A stretch of DNA of 64,000 nucleotides from JAEUHZ01 sp964552795 (GTDB lineage Bacteria; Planctomycetota; UBA1135; GCA-002686595): the NCBI GenBank assembly GCA_964552795.1, contig CAZKIO010000014.1, positions 1-64,000 of the forward strand, given 5' to 3'. Positions 1-9,150 of this stretch are shown here, one piece after another. The position numbers and the translations under genes are program-made. The notes beneath the pieces were generated by a model. The model searched no databases. It was not told where the DNA came from and was given only the letters and a program-made list of their open reading frames with translations. Positions within the stretch are counted from its first letter, which is position 1; each line of letters opens with the position of its first letter.

Positions 1-1183
1 ATGGGATCGGTGCCGACGCCGTATTGAGCGTGCGTCGCGAACGTGCCGTTGCCCTGGTTCAGGAGCACCGACGCCGTGCTCGAGTTGTAGTTCGCAGTCG
101 CCAGATCCGCGTCCCCGTCGCCGTCCAGGTCCGCCCCCGTCACGGAGATGGGAGGAAACCCGACGCCGTACTGGCCAAACTGCGCGTGCTCCGCGAACGT
201 GCCGTTGCCCCGGTTCAGGAGCACCGACACCGTGTTCGAGTACGAGTTCGCGCTCGCCAGATCCGCGTCCCCGTCACCGTCCAGGTCCGCGCTCGTCACG
301 GAGACTGGACTGAGGCCGACGCTGTATTGCACGTGCGTCGCGAACGTGCCATTGCCCTGGTTGAGGAGCACCGACACCGAGTCCGCGCCGTAGCCCAAGT
401 TCGCCAGATCCGCGTCCCCGTCGCCGTCCAGGTCCGCGCTCGTCACGGAGACTGGATTGATGCCGACGCCGTACTGTACGTGCGTCGCGAACGTACCGTT
501 GCCTTGATTCAGGAGCACCGACACCGAGTTCGTGTTGTAGTTCGCGCTCGCCAGATCCACGTCTCCGTCACCGTCCAGGTCCGCGCTCGTCACGGAGCGG
601 GGACCGACACCGACGCCGTACTGTACGTACGTCGCAAACGTGCCGCTGCCCTGGTTCAGGAGGACCGAGACCGTGTTCGAGCTCTCATTCGCGGTTGCAC
701 AATCCACGTCACCGTCGCCGTCCAGATCCGCGCTCGTCACGGAGACTGGATTGATGCCGACGCCGTACTGTACGTGCGTCGCGAACGTGCCGTTGCCCTG
801 GTTCAAGAGCACCGACACCGTGCCCGAGTTGAAGTTCGCGCTCACCAGATCCGCGTCCCCGTCGCCGTCCACGTCCGCGCTCGTCACGGAATTGGGACGG
901 AGACCGACGCCGTACTGCACATGCGTCGCGAACGTACCGTTGCCCTGGTTCAGGAGCACCGACACCGAGTTCGCGCCGAAGTTCGCGGTGGCCAGGTCCA
1001 CGTCTCCGTCGCCGTCCAGGTCCGCGCTCGTCACGGAGACTGGAATGAGGTCGACGCCGTACTGCACGTGCGGCGCGAACGTGCCGTTGCCCTGGTTCAA
1101 GAGTACCGACACCGTCCTCGCTTGGAGGTTCGCGCTCGTCAGATCCACGTCCCCGTCGCCGTCCAGGTCCGCCTTCGTCACGG
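1..1183. repeat. 147-bp tandem repeats coding for 49-residue FG-GAP units
   Basis: The conserved word CGTCACGGA (plus strand) recurs near 139, 295, 442, 589, 736, 883, 1030 and 1177. This gives a spacing of 147 bp, except 156 bp between the first two. Units are nearly identical at DNA level, including synonymous positions, which is unlike the diverged units of the neighbouring FG-GAP gene. Such arrays change copy number by recombination or slippage. The array is coding and in frame throughout, not a CRISPR array. Confidence 0.85.
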
Positions 1184-1361
1184 ATATGGGCTCGGTGCCG
1201 ACACCGAAACCCGGGCTGCCCTCGAAGCACACTTGTGGAGTCGCCCCAGCGAAGCCGCAGGCGAGCGCGATGGTGGCGAGTGCCGTGCGAGAACCCGCGT
1301 CGAAGAAGCGCTGAAGAGCGCCTCGGGCGCGGGACGTCCGTCGAGGTAGGAAGGCAATCAT
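1..1361 (-). CDS. Secreted FG-GAP/VCBS repeat protein, C-terminus beyond window edge
   Basis: The reading frame stays open from an ATG at 1361 down to base 1, so the 3' end is missing. After a signal-like segment (about residues 25-45, ending GFAGATPQ) the protein is a chain of almost identical 49-residue units of the form DLDGDGDADLA...VLLNQGNGTFATH.QYGV. The Asp-rich DLDGDGD stretch is the calcium-binding loop known from FG-GAP/VCBS beta-propeller blades of extracellular proteins. A GGAG sits about 7 nt before the ATG and a C14 tract (plus-strand G14) lies 22 nt upstream. The four other tail-bearing repeat proteins on this strand suggest it may also end in the shared Cys-rich domain, but that part is not visible. 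Ligand and role are unknown; a surface or secreted adhesive or binding protein is the usual inference. Confidence 0.85.
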   Translation of the reverse strand, partial: MIAFLPRRTSRARGALQRFFDAGSRTALATIALACGFAGATPQVCFEGSPGFGVGTEPISVTKADLDGDGDVDLTSANLQARTVSVLLNQGNGTFAPHVQYGVDLIPVSVTSADLDGDGDVDLATANFGANSVSVLLNQGNGTFATHVQYGVGLRPNSVTSADVDGDGDADLVSANFNSGTVSVLLNQGNGTFATHVQYGVGINPVSVTSADLDGDGDVDCATANESSNTVSVLLNQGSGTFATYVQYGVGVGPRSVTSADLDGDGDVDLASANYNTNSVSVLLNQGNGTFATHVQYGVGINPVSVTSADLDGDGDADLANLGYGADSVSVLLNQGNGTFATHVQYSVGLSPVSVTSADLDGDGDADLASANSYSNTVSVLLNRGNGTFAEHAQFGQYGVGFPPISVTGADLDGDGDADLATANYNSSTASVLLNQGNGTFATHAQYGVGTDP

Positions 1362-1383
1362 GAGTCACTCCGACCGAAAGCTT

Positions 1384-1397
1384 GGGGGGGGGGGGGG
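1384..1397. repeat. 14-base G homopolymer upstream of the FG-GAP gene
   Basis: Fourteen consecutive G on the plus strand (C14 in the sense of the downstream gene) end 22 nt before the ATG at 1361. A run this long is unlikely by chance even at about 70% G+C, whereas the 7-10 base tracts elsewhere in the window are not. Homopolymers in this position are prone to slipped-strand changes that alter promoter or leader spacing; that role is inferred. Confidence 0.7.
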
Positions 1398-1544
1398 CTG
1401 GACACCGATGTCCCCGGTTGCACAGATCACGGTTCTACCTGCGCTCCGGCTCCTCCCGGGCGCGCCGGACTCCGCGAGCGCGTCGGCCCTCCCGCGCCCG
1501 TGCTGTCCATTCCGGCCCGGGGAACGTGAGAAGATCCATCGACC

Positions 1545-4160
1545 TCATGGCGCCCAGACGGCCGTCAGGCCGTTCGTCAGGTTGAACGTGTCGGCCGTGC
1601 AGAACGCGGCCGCGTTGCGGTACCAGACCTGGTAGTGCCGCGAGCCGCCGTCGGGCGGGAGGGCGCCGCGCACGGAGATCGGCGGGTCGCCGCCTTCCGG
1701 ATAGCCTGACGCGTTCGAGACGTTGAGCTTCGTTCCGAGGCGGACGACACTGCCGCCGACGCAGCGCAGGCCGTCGCCGAAGGCGGCGCCCAACCCGGCC
1801 GCGGTCCGTGCCGTGCCCTGGAAGTACAACGCGGTGCTGTTCGGCATGCCGCTCCCCGCGAGAGCGAACGTGTCGGCAGTGATCCGCGGCACGCCCGAAC
1901 CGGCGAGACGCCCCGCGAGACCCAGCGAGTTCAGGCAACCGGCCGGCTCGCCCGCCGCACCGAAGTTGCCGCACGGACAGGGCGAGGCCGAGCCGTCGCC
2001 CAGACAGTAGGCCATCCCCGTGCCGAGGCAGTTTCGCAGGATCGTCAGCCCCGGGCCGTACGAGTCGGCGGTGAGGATGTCGAGATCCCCGTCCTCGTCG
2101 ATGTCCAGCGCCGTGCCGCCTTGAGGGAGCGTACCGCCGGTGACGAATTCCTGATGGCCGGCGAACGTCCCGTTGCCCAGGTTTCGCAGCACCGACACCG
2201 AGTTCCCGAAGGAATTGACGGTGAAGATCTCGGGGCCTGGCTGTCCGTCGAGCTCGGCGTGTCCGATGGCCAAGGGAAGCGCGCCGACCGGATAGGTCGT
2301 CGACGTGAACGTGCCGGTGCCCGAGTTCCGGTAGACGCGGACACTGTAGTTCATGAACGTGTCGCTGTAGGCGCGGTTGCACACGGCCAGATCGAAGTCG
2401 CCGTCGCCGTCGAAGTCTGCGCTCGTGATCGACGTCGGCCGGAATCCCGACGGCAGCGTCGTCGGTGCGGAGAACGTCCCGCCGCCCTGGTTGAACACGA
2501 CGGAGATCGAGTCACCGCTGAAGTTCGCGCTGGCCAGGTCCGGGTCGCCGTCGCCGTCCAGGTCGGCACTGCACACCCAGTAGGGCGACGGACCGACGGC
2601 GATGCTCGTCGCTGCTCCGAATACACCTGTCCCCGTGTTCAGGAGGAGCCCCAGGCCGCTCGTACCGGAGTTGGCGGTGACCAAGTCGTTGTCGCCATCC
2701 CCGTCGACGTCCAGGCCCAGCACGAAGCGCGGGTTCCCGCTCATCGGCACGAACGTCGGCGCCGCGAGCACCCCGTTGCCCGGATTGAGCAGCACGGCCA
2801 GATCGCTCGGGCTCTGGTTGGCCGTCACCACGTCCTGATCGCCGTCGCCGTCGAGGTCGACGCTCGCAGCGTGCATCTGCGTGCCGGCGATGTCGTAGAA
2901 GACCGGAGCCGCGAACACGCCCTGTCCCTGGCCGAGCAGGACGCGCAGCCCGCCGGCCACGGCGAGGAGATCGGCCTGGCCGTCCCCGTTGAGGTCTGCC
3001 TCGGTCACCCTGAAGGCCGAACTGCCGAGCGCGATCGTGTCGCACGTCGTGTACGTGCCGGCCCCGTGGTTGGCGTGAACAGTCACGGTCCCGCCCCCGC
3101 CGCTGGGAACGACGAAATCGCGGTCCCCGTCCCCATCCATGTCCGCGAGTTCGAGGCTGTACGGCTGGTAGCTGGTTGGCCGCCGCGCCGTGTAGGCGAA
3201 AGCGCCGGCGCCCTGGTTCGCGAACACGAGCAGCTCGCTGGGATAGTCGGATCCCACGGCCACGAGATCCGGGTCGCCGTCGCCGTCGATGTCCCCGACC
3301 TGCAAGCCCGCCAGTGCCCGCGGCGCCGCGAAGTCCACGGGAGCTGCGAACGTGGCTCCGCCGAGGTTCAGGACCACGCGCACGGCGTTCCCGGGCGTGG
3401 TCGCGATGTCGAGGTCCGAATCGCCGTCCAGATCGGCCAGCACGAACTCGACGAACGCGCCCGCGATCGGCTGGGGAGGAGCGAACGTGCCCGCACCCAG
3501 GTTCCTCAGGAATTGGACCGCCCCGTAGCCGTGCAGCACGATGTCCACGGCGCCGTCCCCATCGAGGTCGCCGAGCTCGATCTCCACGACATCGCCGGAG
3601 AAGGTGATCGGGATCGGCGCGCCGAATGCGCCGGATCCCTGGTTCATGTGCAGGGAGAGTTGTGGAACGCCCGGGTACATCTCGTAGCCGGCGACCACGT
3701 CCTGATCCCCGTCCCCGTCCAGGTCTGCGGCGCGCACGACGAGCTTGGTGAGGTAGGCGGGGATCAACGTCGGGGCGTTGAACGTGCCGAGTCCCGTGTT
3801 CGTGAGCAGAGCAAGCCAATTCGTGCCGAAGCTCCCGCTCATGACGTCGACGTAGCCGTCACCAGTGAAATCGGCGACGGCAATGGAGCGCGGGAAGGCT
3901 CCTGCGGCGTAGGTCTCGCGCGGCGCGAAGGTGCCGTCGCCCAGGTTCCTGAGCAGGGAGACGACGCTGTTGTTCGCGACCCCCGACGGGGCCAGGACGT
4001 CGAGGTCGCCGTCGAGGTCGACGTCGACGACCGCCACCGCGTCGGGGTAGTAGCTGGAGGTCCAGGCGGGGTCCCCAGCCAGGCAGATCTGCGCTGCTGC
4101 CGGACCGGCCGAGGCGGCGACCAGGGCGACGCACACAGTCCTGCGGAAGGTGGCGGTCAT
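1545..4160 (-). CDS. Secreted FG-GAP repeat protein with conserved Cys-rich C-terminal domain
   Basis: The protein is 871 residues from the ATG at 4160, chosen because it opens directly into a signal peptide (MTATFRRTVCVALVAAS...AAAQ); longer in-frame starts add unlikely sequence. Residues about 30-700 hold roughly a dozen diverged FG-GAP/VCBS units with DLDGDGD calcium loops, indicating one or two beta-propellers outside the cell. Residues about 718-871 form the tail domain shared with proteins at 5521, 10466, 24430 and 26364 (YCLGDG, PCPC, FGDGLRCVGG, AFC, final VWAP). It lies in the same direction as the truncated FG-GAP gene downstream, separated by 183 bp, so the two may be independently transcribed. 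Exact function is unknown. Confidence 0.88.
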   Translation of the reverse strand: MTATFRRTVCVALVAASAGPAAAQICLAGDPAWTSSYYPDAVAVVDVDLDGDLDVLAPSGVANNSVVSLLRNLGDGTFAPRETYAAGAFPRSIAVADFTGDGYVDVMSGSFGTNWLALLTNTGLGTFNAPTLIPAYLTKLVVRAADLDGDGDQDVVAGYEMYPGVPQLSLHMNQGSGAFGAPIPITFSGDVVEIELGDLDGDGAVDIVLHGYGAVQFLRNLGAGTFAPPQPIAGAFVEFVLADLDGDSDLDIATTPGNAVRVVLNLGGATFAAPVDFAAPRALAGLQVGDIDGDGDPDLVAVGSDYPSELLVFANQGAGAFAYTARRPTSYQPYSLELADMDGDGDRDFVVPSGGGGTVTVHANHGAGTYTTCDTIALGSSAFRVTEADLNGDGQADLLAVAGGLRVLLGQGQGVFAAPVFYDIAGTQMHAASVDLDGDGDQDVVTANQSPSDLAVLLNPGNGVLAAPTFVPMSGNPRFVLGLDVDGDGDNDLVTANSGTSGLGLLLNTGTGVFGAATSIAVGPSPYWVCSADLDGDGDPDLASANFSGDSISVVFNQGGGTFSAPTTLPSGFRPTSITSADFDGDGDFDLAVCNRAYSDTFMNYSVRVYRNSGTGTFTSTTYPVGALPLAIGHAELDGQPGPEIFTVNSFGNSVSVLRNLGNGTFAGHQEFVTGGTLPQGGTALDIDEDGDLDILTADSYGPGLTILRNCLGTGMAYCLGDGSASPCPCGNFGAAGEPAGCLNSLGLAGRLAGSGVPRITADTFALAGSGMPNSTALYFQGTARTAAGLGAAFGDGLRCVGGSVVRLGTKLNVSNASGYPEGGDPPISVRGALPPDGGSRHYQVWYRNAAAFCTADTFNLTNGLTAVWAP

Positions 4161-4790
4161 GAAGCCCTCGACGGACTCCCCGCGCGGCATCCGCACCGGA
4201 ACACTCGGACCTTCGATCATGGGAGCGATCCAGTGCGGCACGGCGGCCCGGACCGGTTTCGCGATTCTCCCGAATTCGAGGTGCGCGCCCGAGGCGTCGC
4301 TGGGGTCGGTGGTCAACGGAAGGCTGCCTTCAGTCCGCGACAGCAGGCAGGACGGGCGTAGATGTGTCCGTCACGGTGGCAGGGAAGGTGAACCTCCCCC
4401 GCGCGCACCTGCGGACAGTTGGAGCCGGTCGCGTCGCGGGGTCGTGTGTCCCGAGCACTCGTCGAGGGGCGACGACCCGGGAAAGGCTGAATCCCCGTAC
4501 CCTCGAGGGCGTCGTCCGCCTGGATGCCCTGTCCCCAAGTCCCTCGCCGACTCAGCCCGACGACGACGTGCCCTGAACGCGTCCGATCGCGACCGCGGTC
4601 GCTTCCGTCGGCAGGGACGAGCGCGAAGCCGCGGAGGTGCACGCACTGGCATTCCACGAGCGCGCTGCTCGGCCCGGGCGCCGAACACGCCTTCGTGGGC
4701 CACGGCGCGCGGCTGCTCGTGCGTCTCAATGAGAGTCGGACACACCTGACGACGCCGCGCGCTGGCGCCGCTGAACGCGCACCGCAGACC
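4161..4790. other. 630-bp stretch without a convincing gene
   Basis: Open frames exist on both strands (for example 4371-4745 on minus and 4150-4749 on plus), but their translations are Arg/Pro/Ser-rich, lack any recognisable motif and have no ribosome binding site. Codon third positions do not show the strong G/C preference seen in neighbouring genes. It probably contains the promoter of the FG-GAP gene that starts at 4160 and the 3' flank of the gene ending at 4791. Confidence 0.5.
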
Positions 4791-5342
4791 CTAGTGTCCG
4801 GCCATCGGCAACCGCGAGCGCGACCGCCGCGCCGTCTGCAGACGCCTCCAACGCACCAGCTCGTCCCGCGCCTCGTCGCTCTCGTACGCCACGATGTGCG
4901 CACCCAGCAGGAAGGCGACCACCGCCAGCGTGACGAATCCGATCAGGTTCAAGTCCAGGAGCGCGACGATCAACATCCCTCCCAGCACGAGCAGGTACGG
5001 AGAGCAGGCCAGGAACGCCGCGTGCAGAGCCCACTGCCGGCCCATCCAGAATCCGGCGATCGCCGCCGCGTGGAGTGCGAGCAGGACCGCGCACACCCCG
5101 ACCAGGCAGGCCAGCACACCGGGCGGGAAGGGTCCACCGGAAGACCCCCGACCGGCGAGTTGCACGGCGACCCCGACGGTGATCAGCGCGAAGGTGCACT
5201 GCGCGATCGTCAGGCCGATGATGCGCATCCGAAGGAAGCGGGGCTCGGCGGCTGCCAGCGAACGCTTCAGGAGGCGCGGCACGAAGCCCGATCCAGGCGC
5301 TGATTGCGTCGCTCGCGCGGACGTGTCGATGTCTTCCTGCAT
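4791..5342 (-). CDS. Small integral membrane protein of unknown function
   Basis: This 183-residue protein has four likely transmembrane segments (about residues 41-63, 74-98, 107-128 and 131-152). The N-terminal cytoplasmic-looking part is basic (PRLLKRSLAAAEPRFLRMR), and the tail is charged (ESDEARDELVRWRRLQTARRSRSR). I recognise no family and see no catalytic motif. The ATG at 5342 precedes the first coding-like sequence. It stands alone between two secreted-protein genes on the same strand, 178 bp away from the upstream gene. Confidence 0.6.
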   Translation of the reverse strand: MQEDIDTSARATQSAPGSGFVPRLLKRSLAAAEPRFLRMRIIGLTIAQCTFALITVGVAVQLAGRGSSGGPFPPGVLACLVGVCAVLLALHAAAIAGFWMGRQWALHAAFLACSPYLLVLGGMLIVALLDLNLIGFVTLAVVAFLLGAHIVAYESDEARDELVRWRRLQTARRSRSRLPMAGH

Positions 5343-5520
5343 CGTCGCTCTTCCCGCCCGGGCCGTCCGCAGCGCTCGGGCTTGGGCTGGTTCCCTTGGG
5401 CACCTGCGTGGGCCGGCCGGTCGATCTTGCCCAGGTGATCCTACCGCCCGCCGAGCACCCCGTCGTTCGACCCGCCTCCTTGCGCACGCGCCGCACAGGA
5501 GGCAGGCCGTCCGCGCACGT

Positions 5521-7347
5521 TCAGGGTCCGAAGCGCACGAGGATCCCGTTGGAGAGGTTCCACGTCTGGCCCAGCGGCGGAGCGCAGAACGCGGGATTCG
5601 GGTCGCGGTAGTAGACCTGGTAGGCGCGCTGGCCGCCCGCGACGAGGACGTCCCCCTGCGCCGCGGACCGCGCCGTGATCGACGGGTCTCCCGCCGCGGG
5701 ATACGACACGACTCCGGCGGACGCGTTGCGCGTGTACATCCGCATGATGGAGCCTCCCACGCAGCGCAGACCATCGCCGAACTGTGTCCCGCCAGTGGCC
5801 GTCGGCGCCTGGATGAGCAGCGACGTCGCGCTGGGCGTCGTGCCCGAGCAAACGAGGGCCAGCGAGTCGGCGGAGACGCTCGCGACGCCCTGGTCGACGA
5901 GGCGCGCGGCGGCGCCGACCGAGTTGGCGCAGCCGGCCTGCTCGAGGGAAGGACTGGAGTTCGCGCACGGACAGGGCGTCCCCGAGCCGTCCCCCAGGCA
6001 GTAGACCTGCGACTGGCGGACCAGATCGACGACCAGCACGTCGGCGGGACCGAAGCCCGTCCCCGGCGCATAGGGCTGCGTCCAGCCCGCGAGCGCGAGC
6101 GATCCATCGCCGCCGGTCGCGATCGCGCCGAACTGCTCGCTCTGCCCCGCGTGGTCGATCGTGCGCGACCAGCGCAACTGCCCGTTCGCGGCGTACTGCG
6201 CGACGGCCAGGTCCTGGAAGGGCCCGCCGGGAACCCCGACGACGCCGGCGACCGCGACGTCGCCCGCGGGCGTCAGGACGAGATCGACCCAGGAGGTGCC
6301 GTCGAAGCCCGCGGCGGCGAAGACCTGCTGCCACAGCACGCTGCCCGCGAGGTCGAGCCGCGCGCAGAGTGCCTGGCTCCCGGTGGTGCCGGCGACGACG
6401 ACCGAACCGGCGGGGTCGAACGCGATCCGCTGCGCGATGGTGTTGGGACCCGGGGCGAGCGGCGTCAACCACCGGAACGTCCCGTTCGGGTCGTACGAAA
6501 CGACCACGGCCTGGAAGGTCGACGGCGCGGTGCCGGCGAAACCCACGGCGTAGACGTTGCCGGCCGCGTCGCACACGACGCCCCCCAGGCTCTGCGTCGG
6601 TCCGCCGGGCGCGAACACGTGCGTGCGCGTCCACTGGTGCACGCCGCTCGCGTCGAGCTTGACGACGGCCAGGACCGAGGCACCCGACTGCACGCCGTCC
6701 ATGCTTCCCACCGCGAACAGGTTGCCCGCAGCATCGCTGCACAGCGAACTCAGCCTGTCGCCCGCGCCGGCGGGTCCGGGGATGACCGTCGCAAAACGTT
6801 GCACGCCGGACGCATCGTGACTCAGCACGACCATGTCCGTAGTGACCAGGGACGAGGTGGTGGTGCAGCCCACGTAGCTGTTCCCCGAGGCGTCGAGCAG
6901 GAGTTCGCGCGCGCTGACGTACGCGCCCGCGTACGGTCCGGCACTGGCCGTCGGATTGCCGCTCGGGTCGTAGCGCAGCACGCGCACGCCCAGGCTGGCG
7001 CTGCCCGAGGTCGCAGCGACCACCACTCCTTCCGGGGTCAGTGCCAGGGCGTTCACGCTGCCGCCTTCCGGCGATCCGCCGAACACGCGCGACCAGAGCA
7101 CGTTCCCCGCGGGGTCCAGCCGCAGGACGAGCGGGTAGGTGAACTGGAACTGGGTCGCGCTGCTGCGCGTCGAACCGCCCACGACGAACCCGCCCGACGG
7201 ATACGGCGCGACATGGCGCGCGAGATCGGCACTGTAGGGTGTGCCGTGGTCGTACAGGCGGCGCCAGGCTTCGCTGACCTGGGCGCTCGTACTCTGCGCC
7301 AGGCCCAGGAGGCAAAGGGTGGACAGGCCGAGGCTCAGCTTGAGCAT
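5521..7347 (-). CDS. Secreted SBBP-like beta-propeller protein with shared C-terminal domain
   Basis: The protein has 608 residues from ATG 7347. A GTG four codons upstream is possible, but AGAGG fits the ATG better. A signal peptide (MLKLSLGLSTLCLLGLAQSTSAQ) is followed by about ten repeats of the kind LDPAGNVLWSRVF..., GGFVVGG, DASGNSYVG and SGVQRF. These match the SBBP/delta-60 type beta-propeller seen in secreted bacterial proteins. Residues about 449-608 carry the shared tail (YCLGDGSGTPCPC, FGDGLRCVGG, PAFC, final RFGP), here with one extra Cys (VCSG). It is the second of several genes in the window with this tail. The role is unknown; extracellular location is inferred from the signal peptide. 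Confidence 0.85.
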   Translation of the reverse strand: MLKLSLGLSTLCLLGLAQSTSAQVSEAWRRLYDHGTPYSADLARHVAPYPSGGFVVGGSTRSSATQFQFTYPLVLRLDPAGNVLWSRVFGGSPEGGSVNALALTPEGVVVAATSGSASLGVRVLRYDPSGNPTASAGPYAGAYVSARELLLDASGNSYVGCTTTSSLVTTDMVVLSHDASGVQRFATVIPGPAGAGDRLSSLCSDAAGNLFAVGSMDGVQSGASVLAVVKLDASGVHQWTRTHVFAPGGPTQSLGGVVCDAAGNVYAVGFAGTAPSTFQAVVVSYDPNGTFRWLTPLAPGPNTIAQRIAFDPAGSVVVAGTTGSQALCARLDLAGSVLWQQVFAAAGFDGTSWVDLVLTPAGDVAVAGVVGVPGGPFQDLAVAQYAANGQLRWSRTIDHAGQSEQFGAIATGGDGSLALAGWTQPYAPGTGFGPADVLVVDLVRQSQVYCLGDGSGTPCPCANSSPSLEQAGCANSVGAAARLVDQGVASVSADSLALVCSGTTPSATSLLIQAPTATGGTQFGDGLRCVGGSIMRMYTRNASAGVVSYPAAGDPSITARSAAQGDVLVAGGQRAYQVYYRDPNPAFCAPPLGQTWNLSNGILVRFGP

Positions 7348-7525
7348 GAGGAATGGCACCTCTTCGTTGCGGACAGTACGGCCCGGGTGCTGGGATCGGC
7401 CTGGTGCGTCCCCAGACGCGGCGCAGTTTCCGCACGGACGAGAATACCTCCGTCCGCGGCGGGCGGGCGGGCAGCTGCACGTCCCGCGGCTTCGGCCGGG
7501 TCGGGTGCCGGCGCGGGCGCCTTCT

Positions 7526-8221
7526 TCAGCCCCGGGCCGACGCCGGCCGCGGCCCCGGCACGGTCCGGCGCCCGGGCACGCCGCCGGTCACGTGCTCGCC
7601 CGCGAGCTGCCCGCGTGCGTAGAGCTGGCGCTCGACCATCACGCGGAACGCGTGCTCGAGGCGCTCCTGCACTGACGGACCCTCGAGGATCCCGAGCGCG
7701 CGCGCGATCGCTTCGAACGTCGCCAGGAAGCGCGGGTCGGGGTGGCGGCGCAGCCGGTAGCTCGACGGCGGCCCGTCGGGCAGCCGCACGCGCTCGGCGC
7801 GTGCCAGCGCAGGCTCGCGCGCCGCCAGCTTCTGCGCGCGGCGCCAGTTGGCGTCGGGGACGAGCAGCGTGACGGGCGGACCGTGCGCGTCCGCGGGCGT
7901 CAACGTCCGCGCGTCGTCGCCGGGGTACAAGAGCAGCGTGCGCCGCGCGGGGTCGTACAGGCCCGCGGCGTCGAAGGTCGTGCCGCGCGCGCCGAACGTG
8001 CGCACCTCGCCGCCGCGGAGCGCGATCGGGACGAGCCGCCCTGTGTTGGTCGGCTTGTGGAGCTCCGTGCGGTGGCGCAGGACGAGCACGCGCGTCGCCA
8101 CGTCGATCGGTTCGACGCACGCGCACAGGCACAGCGGCAGGTGCAGCAGGCAGCGGCCGCAGCGCGCGAGCGGCACGCGCGCGGGGGCGAGCTTCTGCTT
8201 CAGGGATTCGCGGGCGCTCAT
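7526..8221 (-). CDS. DTW-domain protein, probable tRNA-uridine aminocarboxypropyltransferase
   Basis: This 231-residue protein belongs to the DTW (YfiP/TapT) family, which transfers the 3-amino-3-carboxypropyl group of S-adenosylmethionine to tRNA uridine. Visible marks are the N-terminal Cys cluster (CGRCLLHLPLCLCAC, about residues 21-35, a zinc-binding pattern of the family), RHRTELHKPTNTGRL, the ligand-site motif LLVPDANWRRAQKL (the family DxxW), SYRLRRHPDPRFLATFEAIA and the E/R-rich C-terminal helix. The usual DGTW reads DANW here, but the D and W are kept. It is transcribed divergently from rsmE, another RNA-modification gene starting 118 bp away. Confidence 0.85.
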   Translation of the reverse strand: MSARESLKQKLAPARVPLARCGRCLLHLPLCLCACVEPIDVATRVLVLRHRTELHKPTNTGRLVPIALRGGEVRTFGARGTTFDAAGLYDPARRTLLLYPGDDARTLTPADAHGPPVTLLVPDANWRRAQKLAAREPALARAERVRLPDGPPSSYRLRRHPDPRFLATFEAIARALGILEGPSVQERLEHAFRVMVERQLYARGQLAGEHVTGGVPGRRTVPGPRPASARG

Positions 8222-8338
8222 CGTCGCGGGGCGTGCGCCGGCACGCCGACCCGCAGCCTACCGTGCCGACCGGGGCGAGGGCCCGCACCGGCCGCGAGCC
8301 GGTGGCCGCGCGCGCGCCCACAGCGCAGAATCCCGGCG

Positions 8339-9145
8339 ATGTCGCCGCGCTCCCGCACCTCGGCTGGTTCCGTCCGCCGCTTCCTGCTGGCGTCCCCGCC
8401 GGAGGGCGCGCGCGGCGCCGTCGCGCTCGCCGCGGGCGAAGCCGATCACGCGCGGCGCGTGCTGCGCCTCGTCGCGGGCGACCGGCTGATCGGCCTCGAC
8501 GGCGCGGGCGCGGCCTGGCCGCTGCGCGTCGTGCGCGCCGACCCGCGCGCGTTCGACGTCGCCATCGACGGCGAGCCCGAGCGCGAGCCCGCGCCGGGCG
8601 AGGCGGGCGCGCCGCTGGCGTGGATCGAGATCGTGACCGCGCTGCCGCGCGGCGAGCGCGCGGAGCAGATGGTCGACCGGCTCGTGCAGCTCGGCGCGGC
8701 CGCGGTCGTCCCCGTCACGGCGGAACGCGCGCCGCCGAACGCGGCGCACGACAGCCCGCGGCGCGCCGAGAGGCTCGTGCGCGTCGCGCGCGAGGCCTGC
8801 AAGCAGGCGGGGCGCCTGTGGTGGCCCCGGATCGACGCGCCGCGCGACCTCGCCGAGCAACTCGCGCGCGCGGGAGCGGAGCGCGTCGTCCTCGATCCGG
8901 AGGCCGGCGCCGCGCTGCCGCAGGTGCTCGGCGCCCTCGCCGCCGGCCGCGCGCCGGCCACGTGGACGCGCGAACGACCGCTCGAGCTGTGGGTCGGGCC
9001 CGAGGGCGGCTTCGCGCCGGCCGAGCAGGAGGCCCTGGCCCGGGCCGGGGCGCGCGGCGCGCGGCTGGGGCCGCACATCCTGCGGATCGAGACCGCGGCC
9101 GAGGCCGCGCTGGCGGTCGCGACGGCGCTCCTGCCCGCGCCCTGA
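8339..9145 (+). CDS. rsmE: 16S rRNA (uracil-1498-N3)-methyltransferase RsmE
   Basis: The enzyme methylates N3 of U1498 in 16S rRNA, using S-adenosylmethionine, in the 30S subunit. The 268-residue protein shows the N-terminal PUA-like domain (RRFLLASPP..., HARRVLRLVAGDRLIGLDG) and the C-terminal SPOUT knot. The latter has the diagnostic WVGPEGGFAPAEQEALARAG and LGPHILRIETAAEAALAVATALL stretches. The ATG at 8339 fits the family start, although no strong Shine-Dalgarno is visible. It converges with the RadC-like gene, leaving only 5 bp between stops. Confidence 0.95.
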   Translation: MSPRSRTSAGSVRRFLLASPPEGARGAVALAAGEADHARRVLRLVAGDRLIGLDGAGAAWPLRVVRADPRAFDVAIDGEPEREPAPGEAGAPLAWIEIVTALPRGERAEQMVDRLVQLGAAAVVPVTAERAPPNAAHDSPRRAERLVRVAREACKQAGRLWWPRIDAPRDLAEQLARAGAERVVLDPEAGAALPQVLGALAAGRAPATWTRERPLELWVGPEGGFAPAEQEALARAGARGARLGPHILRIETAAEAALAVATALLPAP

Positions 9146-9150
9146 AGGGC

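Noticed and set aside
1..1183. Regularly spaced repeats that look like a CRISPR array
   Set aside because: Period 147 bp, repeat and spacer both conserved, and the whole array is an open coding frame with FG-GAP motifs.
4150..4749. 199-residue plus-strand frame and 124-residue minus-strand frame in the 4.2-4.8 kb gap
   Set aside because: Arg/Pro/Ser-rich translations without motifs, ribosome binding site or codon bias of neighbouring genes.
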